64,000 bases of DNA from Pseudomonadota bacterium (lineage in GTDB: Bacteria; Pseudomonadota; Gammaproteobacteria; Acidiferrobacterales; UBA6901). Positions within the stretch are counted from its first letter, which is position 1, and each line of letters begins with the position of its first letter. The notes below the pieces were generated by a model. The model was not told the origin of the DNA and did not search any database. It saw only the letters and a program-made list of their open reading frames with translations. The DNA is taken from positions 1 to 64,000 of the forward strand of contig JAJYEK010000002.1 of the NCBI GenBank assembly GCA_021785795.1, read 5' to 3'. A program made the translations under genes and the position numbers. Of the stretch, positions 42,627 to 52,212 are shown piece after piece.

Positions 42627-43443
42627 GCTTACCGGAGCTCCCCGATGCGGCAGCTTCGATCTGCTCCCCGGTGTGGCCGAAGCGGCGCTGCCTTGAGGCG
42701 TATGACGCCAACGCAACCTCGAACTGACTCCGGTCGAAATCGGGCCAGAGCACCGGCGTGAAATAGAGTTCGGTGTATGCCAGCTGCCACAACAGGAAAT
42801 TGCTCACGCGCTGCTCGCCACCGGTCCTGATAAACAGGTCCGGCTCCGGAATTTTTGCCATGCTGAGGAAGGGTTCGAGACTGTCGGCTGTGATTGATTC
42901 CGGATCCATGGTCCCGGCCGCGACGCGGCGGGCCAGCTCGCGGCAGGCCTGCCCGATATCCCAGCGGCCACCGTAGTTGGCCGCAATTGTCAGCGTAAGC
43001 GCGGAATTGTCGCGAGTGAGCGCCTCGCCCTGCCGTATGCGGTCCGCCAACTTTTCGCCGAACGCCGAGATATCGCCGATCACCCGGAAGCGAATGTTGT
43101 TTTCATGCAGCTTTTTCACCTCCTTGTCGAGCGCCAATCCAAAGAGATGCAGCAGCAGCCGCACCTCAGTCTCGGGACGGCGCCAGTTCTCGCTGCTGAA
43201 GGCAAACAGCGTGAGGTAACGGATACCCTTCTCGCCGCAGGCAGCCACCAGATCACGGACCGCCTCGACTCCGCGGCGGTGGCCGGCGATCCGCGGCAGA
43301 CCCCGGCTGCGGGCCCAGCGCCCGTTGCCGTCCATAATGACCGCAACATGCAGCGGCAGCCGCGGGACCGGAGGGGTCGCTGCGGACGAAGTGGACGACT
43401 TGCTTGGCTCAGACATCTTGCTGAAACGTAATTTCGGACCCAT
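42619..43443 (-). CDS. uppS: Undecaprenyl diphosphate synthase
   Basis: 274 residues, or 265 if ATG 43416 is used; neither start has a strong ribosome binding site. AVIMDGNGRWARSRG holds the catalytic Asp, FAFSSENWRRP and the C-terminal PDLFIRTGGEQRVSNFLLWQ the substrate-binding residues. Makes the lipid carrier used for peptidoglycan and for the exopolysaccharide built in this window. The Ser/Thr/Pro-rich N-terminal 25 residues are not conserved. Confidence 0.95.
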   Translation of the reverse strand: MGPKLRFSKMSEPSKSSTSSAATPPVPRLPLHVAVIMDGNGRWARSRGLPRIAGHRRGVEAVRDLVAACGEKGIRYLTLFAFSSENWRRPETEVRLLLHLFGLALDKEVKKLHENNIRFRVIGDISAFGEKLADRIRQGEALTRDNSALTLTIAANYGGRWDIGQACRELARRVAAGTMDPESITADSLEPFLSMAKIPEPDLFIRTGGEQRVSNFLLWQLAYTELYFTPVLWPDFDRSQFEVALASYASRQRRFGHTGEQIEAAASGSSGKRA

Positions 43444-43476
43444 TTATCAGACGGGGGAGCGTCGGCGGCACACCGC

Positions 43477-44043
43477 CTAGACCGCCATCAGATCACGTTC
43501 CTTGGCGGCAACCAGCTTGTCCACGTCCGCGGTAAACCGGTCGGTAAGTTTCTGGATCATTTCATGGGCACGCTTCTCGTCGTCCTCGGAGATCTCCTTC
43601 TTCTTAAGAGCCTCCTTGAGATGCGTAAGGCCGTCGCGGCGTACGTTGCGGATAGCGATCTTTGCCTCTTCGCCTTCGTTGCGCACGACCTTGCCGAGTT
43701 CCTTGCGCCGCTCTTCCGTGAGCACCGGAAGCGGGACACGTATCGTCTGCCCGGCCACCGCCGGATTGAGCCCTAGTCCGGACTCCTGGATCGCCTTTTC
43801 GATGGCCTGGACCATGCTTTTGTCGTATGGCGTCACGGTGAGCGCGCGCGCGTCCGCCACCGCGATGTTGGCCACCTGACTGAGCGGTGCCCGGCTTCCG
43901 TAATACTCCACGTGAATATGCTCGAGCAGGCCGGCATGAGCCCTTCCGGTTCGCACCTTCTCGAGCGCCTGCTTGAGCGTTTCGATCGACTTCGCCATCC
44001 TGGCTTCGGAGTCCTTGCTGATCCTGCTGATCACTTCATGCAT
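43477..44043 (-). CDS. frr: Ribosome recycling factor
   Basis: 188 residues from ATG 44043 with GGAG nine bases upstream; the 12-residue open extension overlaps the pyrH end. [31 protein letters not shown] and [14 protein letters not shown] are RRF signatures. Splits the post-termination ribosome with EF-G. Confidence 0.96.
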   Translation of the reverse strand: MHEVISRISKDSEARMAKSIETLKQALEKVRTGRAHAGLLEHIHVEYYGSRAPLSQVANIAVADARALTVTPYDKSMVQAIEKAIQESGLGLNPAVAGQTIRVPLPVLTEERRKELGKVVRNEGEEAKIAIRNVRRDGLTHLKEALKKKEISEDDEKRAHEMIQKLTDRFTADVDKLVAAKERDLMAV

Positions 44044-44047
44044 GATA

Positions 44048-44794
44048 TCAATCTCCGCGTCTGACCAGCGTGCCTTCATTTTCGCCCCGCACGATCCGCA
44101 TCAGGCTCCCCGGCGAGTTGATGCTGAACACGCGCAGAAGCATGTTTTGCTCGCGGCACAGCGCAATCGCGGTGGCATCCATCACTCCCAGTCGCTGCTC
44201 GAGGGCCTCGTCATACGTAAGCACCTCGTAACGCCGCGCATCGGCATGGCGCATGGGATCCTTCGTGTAAACACCGTCGACCTTGGTCGCCTTGAGCACG
44301 ATATCAGCGCCGATTTCCGCGCCCCGCAGGCTCGCAGCCGTATCGGTCGTGAAAAACGGATTCCCGGTTCCGGCGCCGAAAACCACGACCCGCCCAGACT
44401 CGAGATGGGCCAGCGCCGCCCGCCGCGAATACGGCTCGGCAACAGCATCCATGGTCAGCCCCGTGAGCACCACTGCCGGAACCCCCGCCTGTCGCAGCGC
44501 ATCCTGCAGCGACAGCGCGTTCATGACCGTGGCCAGCATGCCCATATAATCGGCTGTGACGCGGTCCATGCTCTGGGCGCCGGGCGCGACTCCGCGGAAG
44601 ATGTTTCCTCCACCGATGACCACCGCCAGCTGCACACCGGTATGGACAACTTCCCCGATCTCGCCGACGATACGTCCGAGCACCTGGCGGTTGATTCCGT
44701 AGGAGTCTTCCCCCATCAGCGCCTCTCCGCTCAGTTTGAGCAGGATGCGGCGGTACGCCGGCTTGGCGCCATCCGGGGCGGGCCTGCTGGCCAA
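44048..44794 (-). CDS. pyrH: UMP kinase
   Basis: 248 residues beginning at a TTG (44794) with GGAGG eight bases before it. [25 protein letters not shown] and the aspartate-rich phosphate-binding region ([12 protein letters not shown]) are typical. Phosphorylates UMP; allosterically controlled in gammaproteobacteria. Follows tsf by 4 bases. Confidence 0.95.
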   Translation of the reverse strand: MASRPAPDGAKPAYRRILLKLSGEALMGEDSYGINRQVLGRIVGEIGEVVHTGVQLAVVIGGGNIFRGVAPGAQSMDRVTADYMGMLATVMNALSLQDALRQAGVPAVVLTGLTMDAVAEPYSRRAALAHLESGRVVVFGAGTGNPFFTTDTAASLRGAEIGADIVLKATKVDGVYTKDPMRHADARRYEVLTYDEALEQRLGVMDATAIALCREQNMLLRVFSINSPGSLMRIVRGENEGTLVRRGD

Positions 44795-44798
44795 GGAC

Positions 44799-45680
44799 CT
44801 AGCCTCCCCGCACCTGGGCCATCACCTCGGCGGCGAAATCGCTGGCGCCCTTCTCGATACCCTCGCCGACCTCGTAACGGCCGAACCGGACCACCCGCGC
44901 CGATGCCTTCTTGAGCAGCTTGTCAACGGTCATTTCCGGATCCTTGACGAAAGGCTGGCCGAGCAACGTGATTTCGCCCAGGTACTTGTTTACCCGACCG
45001 ACCACCATTTTCTCGACGATGTCGGCCGGCTTGCCGCTATCCGCGGCCTGTGCGGCAAACAGTTCCCTTTCCTTTGCGACCACATCGGCCGGCACATCCT
45101 CTCGTGCGACATATTCGGGACGGCTCGCCGCCACATGCATGGCCAGATCGCGCCCGAGCGACTCGTCACCGCCGACGAGTTCCACGAGCACGCCGATCCG
45201 CCGTCCATGCAGGTACGAGGCGATATGTCCTTCGGCAGAAGCGTAGCGGACGAACCGCCGCACTGCGATGTTCTCGCCCAGCTTGGCAACGAGCCCTTCG
45301 CGCACCTGCGATACCGTTCCGGAGCCGCCCAGCGGAAGCGCGGCAAGCGCCTCGAGCGTGGCCGGGTTCCGCTCGGCGACACATGTGGCGACCGCTCCGG
45401 CAAACGCCGTGAATTCATCACCTTTGGCAACGAAATCGGTTTCAGAGTTCACTTCCACCATCGCGGCGAGCTTGCGGTCAGGGCTCAGATATACCGCAAT
45501 TGCGCCTTCCGCCGCCGTCCGCCCGGCCTTCTTCTCCACCTTGGCCCCGGCCTTCCTGCGCAACAGCTCGATGGCAGCTTCCATGTTCCCATTGGCCTCC
45601 GTCAGGGCACCCTTGCATTCCATCATTCCGAGCCCGGTGCGCTCTCTCAATTCCTTAACCTGACCTGCGGTAATAGTCAT
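44799..45680 (-). CDS. tsf: Elongation factor Ts
   Basis: 293 residues from ATG 45680, with GGGGATG before it; the longer frame reads back through the terminator into rpsB and is not real. [19 protein letters not shown] (UBA domain), [14 protein letters not shown] and [18 protein letters not shown] are EF-Ts signatures. Nucleotide exchange factor for EF-Tu. Separated from rpsB by 85 bases with an intrinsic terminator that should lower its expression relative to S2. Confidence 0.96.
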   Translation of the reverse strand: MTITAGQVKELRERTGLGMMECKGALTEANGNMEAAIELLRRKAGAKVEKKAGRTAAEGAIAVYLSPDRKLAAMVEVNSETDFVAKGDEFTAFAGAVATCVAERNPATLEALAALPLGGSGTVSQVREGLVAKLGENIAVRRFVRYASAEGHIASYLHGRRIGVLVELVGGDESLGRDLAMHVAASRPEYVAREDVPADVVAKERELFAAQAADSGKPADIVEKMVVGRVNKYLGEITLLGQPFVKDPEMTVDKLLKKASARVVRFGRYEVGEGIEKGASDFAAEVMAQVRGG

Positions 45681-45719
45681 ACACATCCCCGAAAAATCGA
45701 CACAACCTGTTACGTTAAG

Positions 45720-45745
45720 AAAAAGGGGGCAAGGGCCCCCTTTTT
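45720..45745 (-). terminator. Intrinsic terminator/attenuator between rpsB and tsf
   Basis: An 11-base-pair perfect stem (arms 45720-45730 and 45735-45745, four-base loop) ends in a five-T run on the minus strand and also has the matching A run at its base. It lies 20 bases after the rpsB stop. A partial terminator at this place is known in E. coli, where it sets the S2 to EF-Ts ratio. Confidence 0.85.
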
Positions 45746-45750
45746 CCTGT

Positions 45751-45786
45751 TCGCCCTGACCGGCCTTACTCGCCCTGACCGGCCTT
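45751..45786. repeat. Tandem 17-base duplication spanning the rpsB stop codon
   Basis: Two identical 17-base copies (45751-45767 and 45770-45786) are separated by two bases, a period of 19. The rpsB stop codon TAA (45766-45768) straddles the end of the first copy on the plus coordinate. The period is not a multiple of three, so the duplication shifts frame and fixes the present C-terminus (KAGQGE). Confidence 0.85.
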
Positions 45787-46707
45787 CGTTCGCCCCCGGC
45801 CTGCCGGGGCCTTGGCCTTATTGGGACGCGGCGCCGGCCGGCGTGCTTCTGTATTCGCCACCTGGTCCGCCTTGATGTCGCCTTCATCGCGATCAAGCGC
45901 GGGGGCCGACTCCTCCGCCAGCGGTGCGGCACTCACCGGCTTGCGCCTCGCTGCCACCTTAATTTTTGAGGGCTCTTCGGCAATTTCGACGAACTCCTCA
46001 TCATCGGACGGCAGCGATACCGCCACGGTCTGGCGTCCCTGGATGATCGCGTCCGCTGCCGCCCGCGCATACAGGCGGATCGCGCGCAGGGCATCATCGT
46101 TGCCCGGAATGACGTAGTCCACGCCGTCCGGCTTGCAGTTGGAATCCACTACTGCGACCACCGGGATGTTCAGCTTGTTCGCCTCCGACACCGCGATATA
46201 TTCATGGCCGACGTCGATCACGAACAGCGCATCCGGCAGGCCGCCCATCTCCTTGATACCCGCCAGACTTCGGTTGAGCTTGTCGCGCTCGCGCGTCAGC
46301 AGCAGTGTCTCCTTCTTGTTGAGCTTGTCGAACGTGCCATCCTGCTCCATGGCTTCCAGGGCCTTGAGCCGCTCGATGGATTTCTTCACAGTCTTGTAAT
46401 TGGTCAGCATGCCGCCGGTCCAGCGATGGTCGACATAGGGGCTGCCGCAGCGCGTGGCCTCTTCGCGGACGATGTCACCGGCCTGGCGCTTGGTGCCGAT
46501 GAAAAGGATCGTCCCCTTGTTCGAGGCGAGCTTGCTGAGATAACCCATCGCCTCATTGAACATGGGCAGGGTCTTCTCAAGATTGATGATGTGGACCTTG
46601 TTGCGCTCCCCGAAGATATAGGGGCGCATCTTGGGATGCCAGAAACGCGTCTGGTGGCCGAAATGGACGCCGGCTTCCAGCATCTGGCGCATCGTAACTT
46701 CACTCAT
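45766..46707 (-). CDS. rpsB: 30S ribosomal protein S2 with C-terminal extension
   Basis: 313 residues; about 240 is normal. The core ([52 protein letters not shown]) is standard S2. After about residue 235 comes a low-complexity tail rich in Ala, Pro, Glu, then Lys/Arg ([36 protein letters not shown]). Similar tails occur in some proteobacteria, with unknown role. GGAG seven bases before the ATG. First gene of the long housekeeping run. Confidence 0.96.
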   Translation of the reverse strand: MSEVTMRQMLEAGVHFGHQTRFWHPKMRPYIFGERNKVHIINLEKTLPMFNEAMGYLSKLASNKGTILFIGTKRQAGDIVREEATRCGSPYVDHRWTGGMLTNYKTVKKSIERLKALEAMEQDGTFDKLNKKETLLLTRERDKLNRSLAGIKEMGGLPDALFVIDVGHEYIAVSEANKLNIPVVAVVDSNCKPDGVDYVIPGNDDALRAIRLYARAAADAIIQGRQTVAVSLPSDDEEFVEIAEEPSKIKVAARRKPVSAAPLAEESAPALDRDEGDIKADQVANTEARRPAPRPNKAKAPAGRGRTKAGQGE

Positions 46708-46815
46708 GGGTATGCTCCGGTCGGGTTATTCCGCCGTGATCCCGGAACATCCAACTCCCCAGCGCAGCGCGCCGGATAGCACCCGGATGGCCTTCGTCGG
46801 ATCACGTGTGTATTG

Positions 46816-46854
46816 CCGGCCTTGGGTATTCGGGCACCGCGGTGCCCAGGCCGG
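46816..46854 (-). promoter_or_regulatory. Structured rpsB leader, probable S2 autoregulatory element
   Basis: On the transcript an outer stem CCGGCCT/AGGCCGG (46848-46854 with 46816-46822) encloses a strong inner stem GGGCACC/GGTGCCC (46832-46847) and a nine-base one-sided bulge (46823-46831). In E. coli and relatives the rpsB leader is bound by S2 to repress rpsB-tsf. The structure is seen; the function is inferred. Confidence 0.5.
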
Positions 46855-46878
46855 AATTTAGTGCCTTAAAAACGTTGC

Positions 46879-46908
46879 TTTATACCACAAGCCGGGGGCG
46901 GCCAGCAA
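46879..46908 (-). promoter_or_regulatory. Predicted rpsB promoter
   Basis: On the minus strand TTGCTG (46903-46908), an 18-base spacer and TATAAA (46879-46884) with a TG extension one base before the -10. Transcription would start near 46872, giving a leader of about 165 bases. Confidence 0.6.
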
Positions 46909-47124
46909 TGCGCACGCGCCGGCGCAACGGGCAGGAAGGCCCGGTCGGGCCGGCCGCCCTGCCGGCGCCCACCCGCCAGGGACTCGCGCCCGGCCCCAAC
47001 ACCGGCCCAGACCTGCGCGACGGTCCAGAAGGAAGAGCTTTGCCCGTGTCCATGGTAGAGTGCGTCTGTACTGGTTCCATCGACCCAGCAAGGCAGCGTA
47101 CTGGCCCACAGCCATTCAACGATC

Positions 47125-47892
47125 ATGGCAGTCACGATAAAAACCCCGGAAGAAGTCGAAAAAATGCGCGTCGCGGGCCGCCTGGCGGCGGAAGTGCTGC
47201 GCATGATCCGTCCGCACGTTCAGCCCGGAGTAACCACCGGGGAACTGGACCGGATCTGTCACGATTACATCGTCAATGTCCAGCATGCCATTCCGGCACC
47301 GCTCAATTACCACGGATTTCCGAAGTCCATATGCACGTCAGTCAACCACCAGGTCTGCCACGGGATTCCCGGAGAACGGATCCTGAAAAAGGGCGACATC
47401 GTTAACATAGACATCACGGTCATCAAGGACGGCTATCACGGCGACACCAGCAAGATGTTTTTCGTCGGCGAGCCTTCGATCCAGGCGCGGCGCGTCACGC
47501 AGGTGAGCCATGACTGCATGTGCAAGGGCATCGAGATCGTACGGGCAGGCGTGCGGCTCGGCGATATCGGCCACGTCATTCAGACCTATGCGGAGCAGAA
47601 CCAATGCTCGGTCGTGCGCGAGTACTGCGGGCACGGCATCGGACGCCAGTTCCATGAGGATCCGCAGGTGCTGCACTTTGGCAAGCCAGGCACGGGGATG
47701 GAACTCGCGTCCGGCATGACTATCACCATAGAGCCGATGATCAACGCCGGACGCAAGGAAGTCCGGATGTTGCCGGACAACTGGACCGTGGTCACCCGCG
47801 ACCACAGCCTGTCGGCGCAGTGGGAACATACGATACTGGTAACCGAGACCGGTCATGAGGTGCTGACCGTACTGCCGGGAGAGAGCCTGTAG
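47125..47892 (+). CDS. map: Methionine aminopeptidase type I
   Basis: 255 residues. The metal ligands are visible: the Asp pair in VNIDITVIKDGYHGDTSKMF-type sequence, His in GHGIGRQFHEDP, and Glu residues in TITIEPMINAG and SAQWEHTILVTE. Removes the N-terminal Met from new proteins. Divergent from rpsB, as in E. coli, and followed by glnD after 72 bases. Confidence 0.96.
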   Translation: MAVTIKTPEEVEKMRVAGRLAAEVLRMIRPHVQPGVTTGELDRICHDYIVNVQHAIPAPLNYHGFPKSICTSVNHQVCHGIPGERILKKGDIVNIDITVIKDGYHGDTSKMFFVGEPSIQARRVTQVSHDCMCKGIEIVRAGVRLGDIGHVIQTYAEQNQCSVVREYCGHGIGRQFHEDPQVLHFGKPGTGMELASGMTITIEPMINAGRKEVRMLPDNWTVVTRDHSLSAQWEHTILVTETGHEVLTVLPGESL

Positions 47893-47964
47893 GCGGCCGG
47901 CCGGCGCCGCAGAGGCGAAAACCAGGCGATTTGCTGGCACCGGGCATACGATAGGGACCGCGCA

Positions 47965-50705
47965 ATGCCTCTGCACAGGCAGGACATATTTGACCCGCGG
48001 CGTTTTGACGTCGATCTTGCCGGGCTTTCCGCAGACCGGCAGACGGGGTCGCAGCCGCCTGCGCAAGCCCTGCCCCTGTTTCGGAGCGCGCTGCAGACCG
48101 GCCGCGGGCTGCTGAAGCAGCATTATCTCGAGGGCGCTCCAGTCCAGGACATCCTGGGCACCCATGCCTGGCTCGTAGACCAGCTGCTGAAGCGGGCCTG
48201 GGACCTGCACCAGCACCTGGCGCACGGCTGCGGACGCATCGCGCTGGCTGCCGTCGGCGGCTACGGGCGCGGTGAGCTCTATCCGGCCTCCGACGTAGAC
48301 CTGCTAATCCTGCTGGAGAAGCGGGGACATGCCAGCGCCCGCGAATTCGCGCGGACACTGCTCAGCTTTCTCTGGACATTGGTCTCGAGGTAGGACACAG
48401 TGTACGCACGCTCAGGGACTGCACGCGCGAATCTCGCAAGGACATCACGGTCGCCACCAACCTGATGGAGGCACGCTGGCTGGCCGGCGAGGTGGCGCTA
48501 TTCGACGCGATGCGTGCGGTCACCGGACCCCCGCGGATCTGGCCCAGCAGCAAGTTTTTCGCGGCCAAGTGGCAGGAGCAGATCGAGCGCCACCATCATT
48601 TCGGCGATACTGCGTACCGGCTCGAGCCCAACATCAAGGAAGGCCCGGGCGGGCTACGCGATATCCAGATGATCGCCTGGGTGACTCAACGCCACTTCGG
48701 CAGCGCGACACTTCATGACTTGGTGGCACTGGAATTCCTGAGCGAAAGCGAGTACCGCAGCCTGTCACGCGGACGCCAGCTGCTGGCACAGCTGCGTTGC
48801 GGCATCCACTACCTTGCCGGACACCGCGAGGACCGACTGCTGTTCGACTACCAGGTGGCACTGGCGGCGCAGCTGGGCTACGTCGACCGGCCGGGCAGTC
48901 GCGCAGTCGAGCAGTTCATGAAGCACTATTACCGCGTGGTCAAGGAGCTGGCACTGCTCAACGAGATCCTGCTGCAGCACTTTCAGGAGGCGATTCTTAG
49001 CCCTGGCAGAAAGACCGTGCGGGCCATCAACAGAAGGTTCCAGGCACGGGATGACTTCCTTGAGGTGACCCGCTCAAACGTCTTCGAGAAATCGCCATAC
49101 GCAATTCTCGAGATGTTTCTGGTGCTCCAGCAGCATCCCGACCTCAAGGGCGTGCGCGCCCAGACCATACGCCTGCTGCGCGAAAACCTGCACCGCGTGA
49201 ACAACCACTTCCGCCAGGACATCGCCTGCCGCAGCCTGTTCATGGAAATCCTGCGTCAGCCCCGGGGAATCACCCACGCCCTGCGTCGCATGAACGCCTA
49301 CGGCGTGCTGGCCGCATATATACCACCGTTCGGACGCATCGTCGGACAGATGCAGCATGACCTATTTCATGCCTATACCGTCGACGAACATACGTTGTTC
49401 GTGGTCCGTAACCTGCGGCGCTTCACGGTACCGCAGTTCGAGCACGAGTTCCCGCTTGCCAGCCGCCTGATCCAGCACTTGGTCAAACCGGAGCGGCTAT
49501 ACCTGGGGGGCATGTTCCACGACATCGCGAAAGGACGCGGCGGCGACCATTCCACGCTCGGAGAAGCGGAGGCGCGCGCCTTCTGCGAACGGCACGGACT
49601 GAGCGAGTACGACACGCGATTCGTAAGCTGGCTGGTGCGAAACCACCTGATTATGTCCTGGACCGCCCAGCGCCAGGACATCACCGACCCGCGTGTGGTT
49701 CTGGAATTCGCCCAGAAAGCCGGCGACCAGGAGCACCTGGACAATCTCTACCTTCTCACTGTTGCCGACATGCGCGGGACTAGCCCGGCCGTGTGGAACG
49801 TATGGAAAGACCGGCTGCTGTCGCAGCTTCATGCCGCGACCACCCGCGTGCTACGTCGCGGATTCGCCAGGCCGATCGACCTGGAGGAGCGGATCAGCGA
49901 TCTCAAGCAGGAGGCCATGCGGCTCCTCGCAGCGCGGGGCGTGGACCTGGACCTCGTCCGACGGCACTGGGCGCGGATGGAAAGCGACTATTTCCTGCGC
50001 CATGACGCCGACGCGCTGGCATGGCATGCCGAGAAGATGAGCGCCACAGTGGTCGCCGATCTGCCGCTCGTCTCAGTCCGGTTCCAGCCGGGAGCCGGAG
50101 GCACGGAATTCCTGGTGTTCACACCCGACCGCGACGACCTGTTTGCGGTCATCACGGGCGGTTTCGACCGGCTCAATCTTTCCATAGTGGACGCGCGCAT
50201 TCATACGACCGGATTCGGCTTCGCGCTCGACACTTTCGTCGCATTGGACCACGCCGGCAATGCGGTCACCGATCCGGCGCAGCTTGTACAGCTGGAAGCG
50301 GCGCTGCGCAAGCAGCTGCTGGAACCGAAACCCGGACGAGACCTGAGGAGCACTCGGCTGCCGCGTGTGCTGCGCCACTTCCGGATTGCCACGCGGGTGA
50401 GCTTCGCCACCGCCCCCAATGGCCAGCAGACCATGATGGAGGTGGTCGCGCAGGACCGACCGGGTCTGCTCTACCAGGTCGCGCTCGCACTGCAGCACTG
50501 CCGCGCGCGTCTGGTGACGGCAAAAGTGGCGACCTACGGAGAACGAGCCGAGGACATCTTCTATATCGTCGACCGCGACGGACAGGCGATCACCGACCGC
50601 AAACGCCAAGACTGCCTCGACGCCGGCATCCGGGAACGCCTGGAGGTACCGGGCCAGGATTCCGACGACGGCACCCGCCGTGATGGCGAAGTCATCGAAA
50701 TCTGA
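47965..50705 (+). pseudogene. glnD: [Protein-PII] uridylyltransferase GlnD, split by a one-base frameshift
   Basis: Two frames together cover a full GlnD. The first (47965-48393) has the nucleotidyltransferase motif VGGYGRGELYPASDVDLLIL and then stops at TAG. The second (in frame from about 48376, longest ATG at 48465 to 50705) continues without loss: LEVGHSVRTLRDC, the HD domain (FHDIAKGRGGDHSTLGE), and two ACT domains (VFTPDRDDLFAVI and VVAQDRPGLLYQVA). Conserved sequence is restored if one G is added after TGG at 48373-48375 (FLW then DIGLEVGH). GlnD uridylylates and deuridylylates PII proteins to signal nitrogen state. The rest is intact, so a sequencing or assembly error or a recent mutation is likely. 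Confidence 0.85.
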
Positions 50706-50727
50706 CGCGGCACCACTACCGTCGCGG

Positions 50728-52098
50728 TCACTGGTTCAGGGCGCTATGGCTGCGGGAGTAGCCGAAGTAGACCGTCAGGCCGATGGCGAGCCAGATCACA
50801 AAGCGCAGCCATGTGATGAGCGGCAGGCTTGCCATGAGATAGATGCAGAACACCATCCCCAGCAGCGGAATCACGGGGCTCCACGGGGTTCTGAACGGAC
50901 GCTTCAGTTCCGGCTGCGTACGCCGCAGTATGATCACGCCGCAGCACACCAGCGTGAATGCCGCGAGCGTCCCGATGTTGACGAGTTCGGCCACATCGCC
51001 GATCGGAGTAAAGCCGGCGATCGCCGCGATCAGCAGGCCACTCGCCACGATCACCCGCAGCGGGGTGCGGGTACGGGCATTGACTGCGGAAAATGCCGGC
51101 GGCAGCAGGCCATCGCGCGACATCGACAGGAATATGCGGGTCAGCCCGTAATAGAGCACCAGCATCACGGTGGTTAGCCCGGCAATCGCACCGGCCGCGA
51201 CCACCGCCGACGCCCAGCGGTATCCGAGCCGGAGCATGGAATCGGCTACCGGGGACGGAACATTGAGCGTGCCGTAGGGGACGATCCCGGTAAGCAGACC
51301 GGCCACGACCATGTAGATCACCGTGCATACCGCCAGGGAAACAAGGATGCCTATAGGCAGGTCGCGCGCGGGATTGACGGCTTCCTCCGCCGCCGTCGAC
51401 ACGGCATCGAAACCGATATAGGCGAAGAAGATAAGCGCCGCGCCACCCATCACTCCCTTCCACCCGAAAGGCATGAACGGATGCCAGTTGAACGTCTGCA
51501 CGTTGGGAATGGCTACCGCCACAAAGGTGGCAATGGCGAGAACCTTCACGAGCACCATGACGGCGTTAAATCGCGCGCTCTGGCGCACGCCCACCGCAAG
51601 CAGCACGCTCAGGACCAGCACGATGAGTGCGGCCGGCAGATTGACGAATCCGCCATCGCCCGGCGCGTTCAGCAGCACCGCCGGTATATGCAGCCCAGCC
51701 GCCGTCAGTGCATTGTTGGCATACCCGGACCAGCCGATTGCCACCGCAGCCACCGCCACCCCGTATTCCAGAATCAGGTCCCAGCCGATGATCCAAGCAA
51801 CCAACTCGCCCAATCCGGCGTAGGCATAGCCGTAAGCACTGCCGCAGCCGCCTATGGCGGATGCAAGCTCGGCATAGGACAGGGCCGAGAATGCACAGGC
51901 AAAGCCCGATACCACGAAGGACAGGACAATGGCCGGGCCAGCGCGGGTCGCCGCCGCGATGCCCGTGAGCACGAAGATCCCGGCCCCGATGATGGCGCCG
52001 ATACCCAGCAGGGTTAGATCGAAAGCAGTCAGACAGCGCCGCAGTCCGGTGTCGCAGTACATATCAGCGTTGATTGGCTTGGTCCGAAACAGGCTCAT
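50728..52098 (-). CDS. APC superfamily amino acid permease
   Basis: 456 residues from ATG 52098, with AGAGGGGAG directly upstream. Twelve membrane helices; the first carries LTLLGIGAIIGAGIFVLTG, the glycine-rich substrate-binding segment of APC transporters, and later FFAYIGFDAVSTAAEEAVNP, typical of the cationic amino acid transporter (CAT/YfnA-like) subgroup. Inner-membrane uptake of an amino acid; substrate not predictable. Convergent with glnD (23-base gap) and downstream of amiC in the opposite sense of nitrogen genes. Confidence 0.88.
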   Translation of the reverse strand: MSLFRTKPINADMYCDTGLRRCLTAFDLTLLGIGAIIGAGIFVLTGIAAATRAGPAIVLSFVVSGFACAFSALSYAELASAIGGCGSAYGYAYAGLGELVAWIIGWDLILEYGVAVAAVAIGWSGYANNALTAAGLHIPAVLLNAPGDGGFVNLPAALIVLVLSVLLAVGVRQSARFNAVMVLVKVLAIATFVAVAIPNVQTFNWHPFMPFGWKGVMGGAALIFFAYIGFDAVSTAAEEAVNPARDLPIGILVSLAVCTVIYMVVAGLLTGIVPYGTLNVPSPVADSMLRLGYRWASAVVAAGAIAGLTTVMLVLYYGLTRIFLSMSRDGLLPPAFSAVNARTRTPLRVIVASGLLIAAIAGFTPIGDVAELVNIGTLAAFTLVCCGVIILRRTQPELKRPFRTPWSPVIPLLGMVFCIYLMASLPLITWLRFVIWLAIGLTVYFGYSRSHSALNQ

Positions 52099-52212
52099 CT
52101 CCCCTCTCTTGTCATTGTGCTCGTTATGCAAAGCGGTTGATTCCGTTCCATCGCCAACCGGCAAACTTCCTGTTGCCGTTGCCCAGGACGCTGTGCGTGC
52201 GGACGGCGCCGC

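Larger units (their letters stand above)
46708..47124. other. 417-base divergent region between rpsB and map
   Basis: No gene. It contains the predicted rpsB promoter and a structured rpsB leader. The left part near map is very GC-rich with no obvious promoter; map may use a promoter inside 46900-47100. Confidence 0.6.

Noticed and set aside
48363..48400. Programmed frameshifting in glnD
   Set aside because: No slippery heptamer or downstream stem was seen, and GlnD is not known to use frameshifting; a base deletion or sequence error is simpler.
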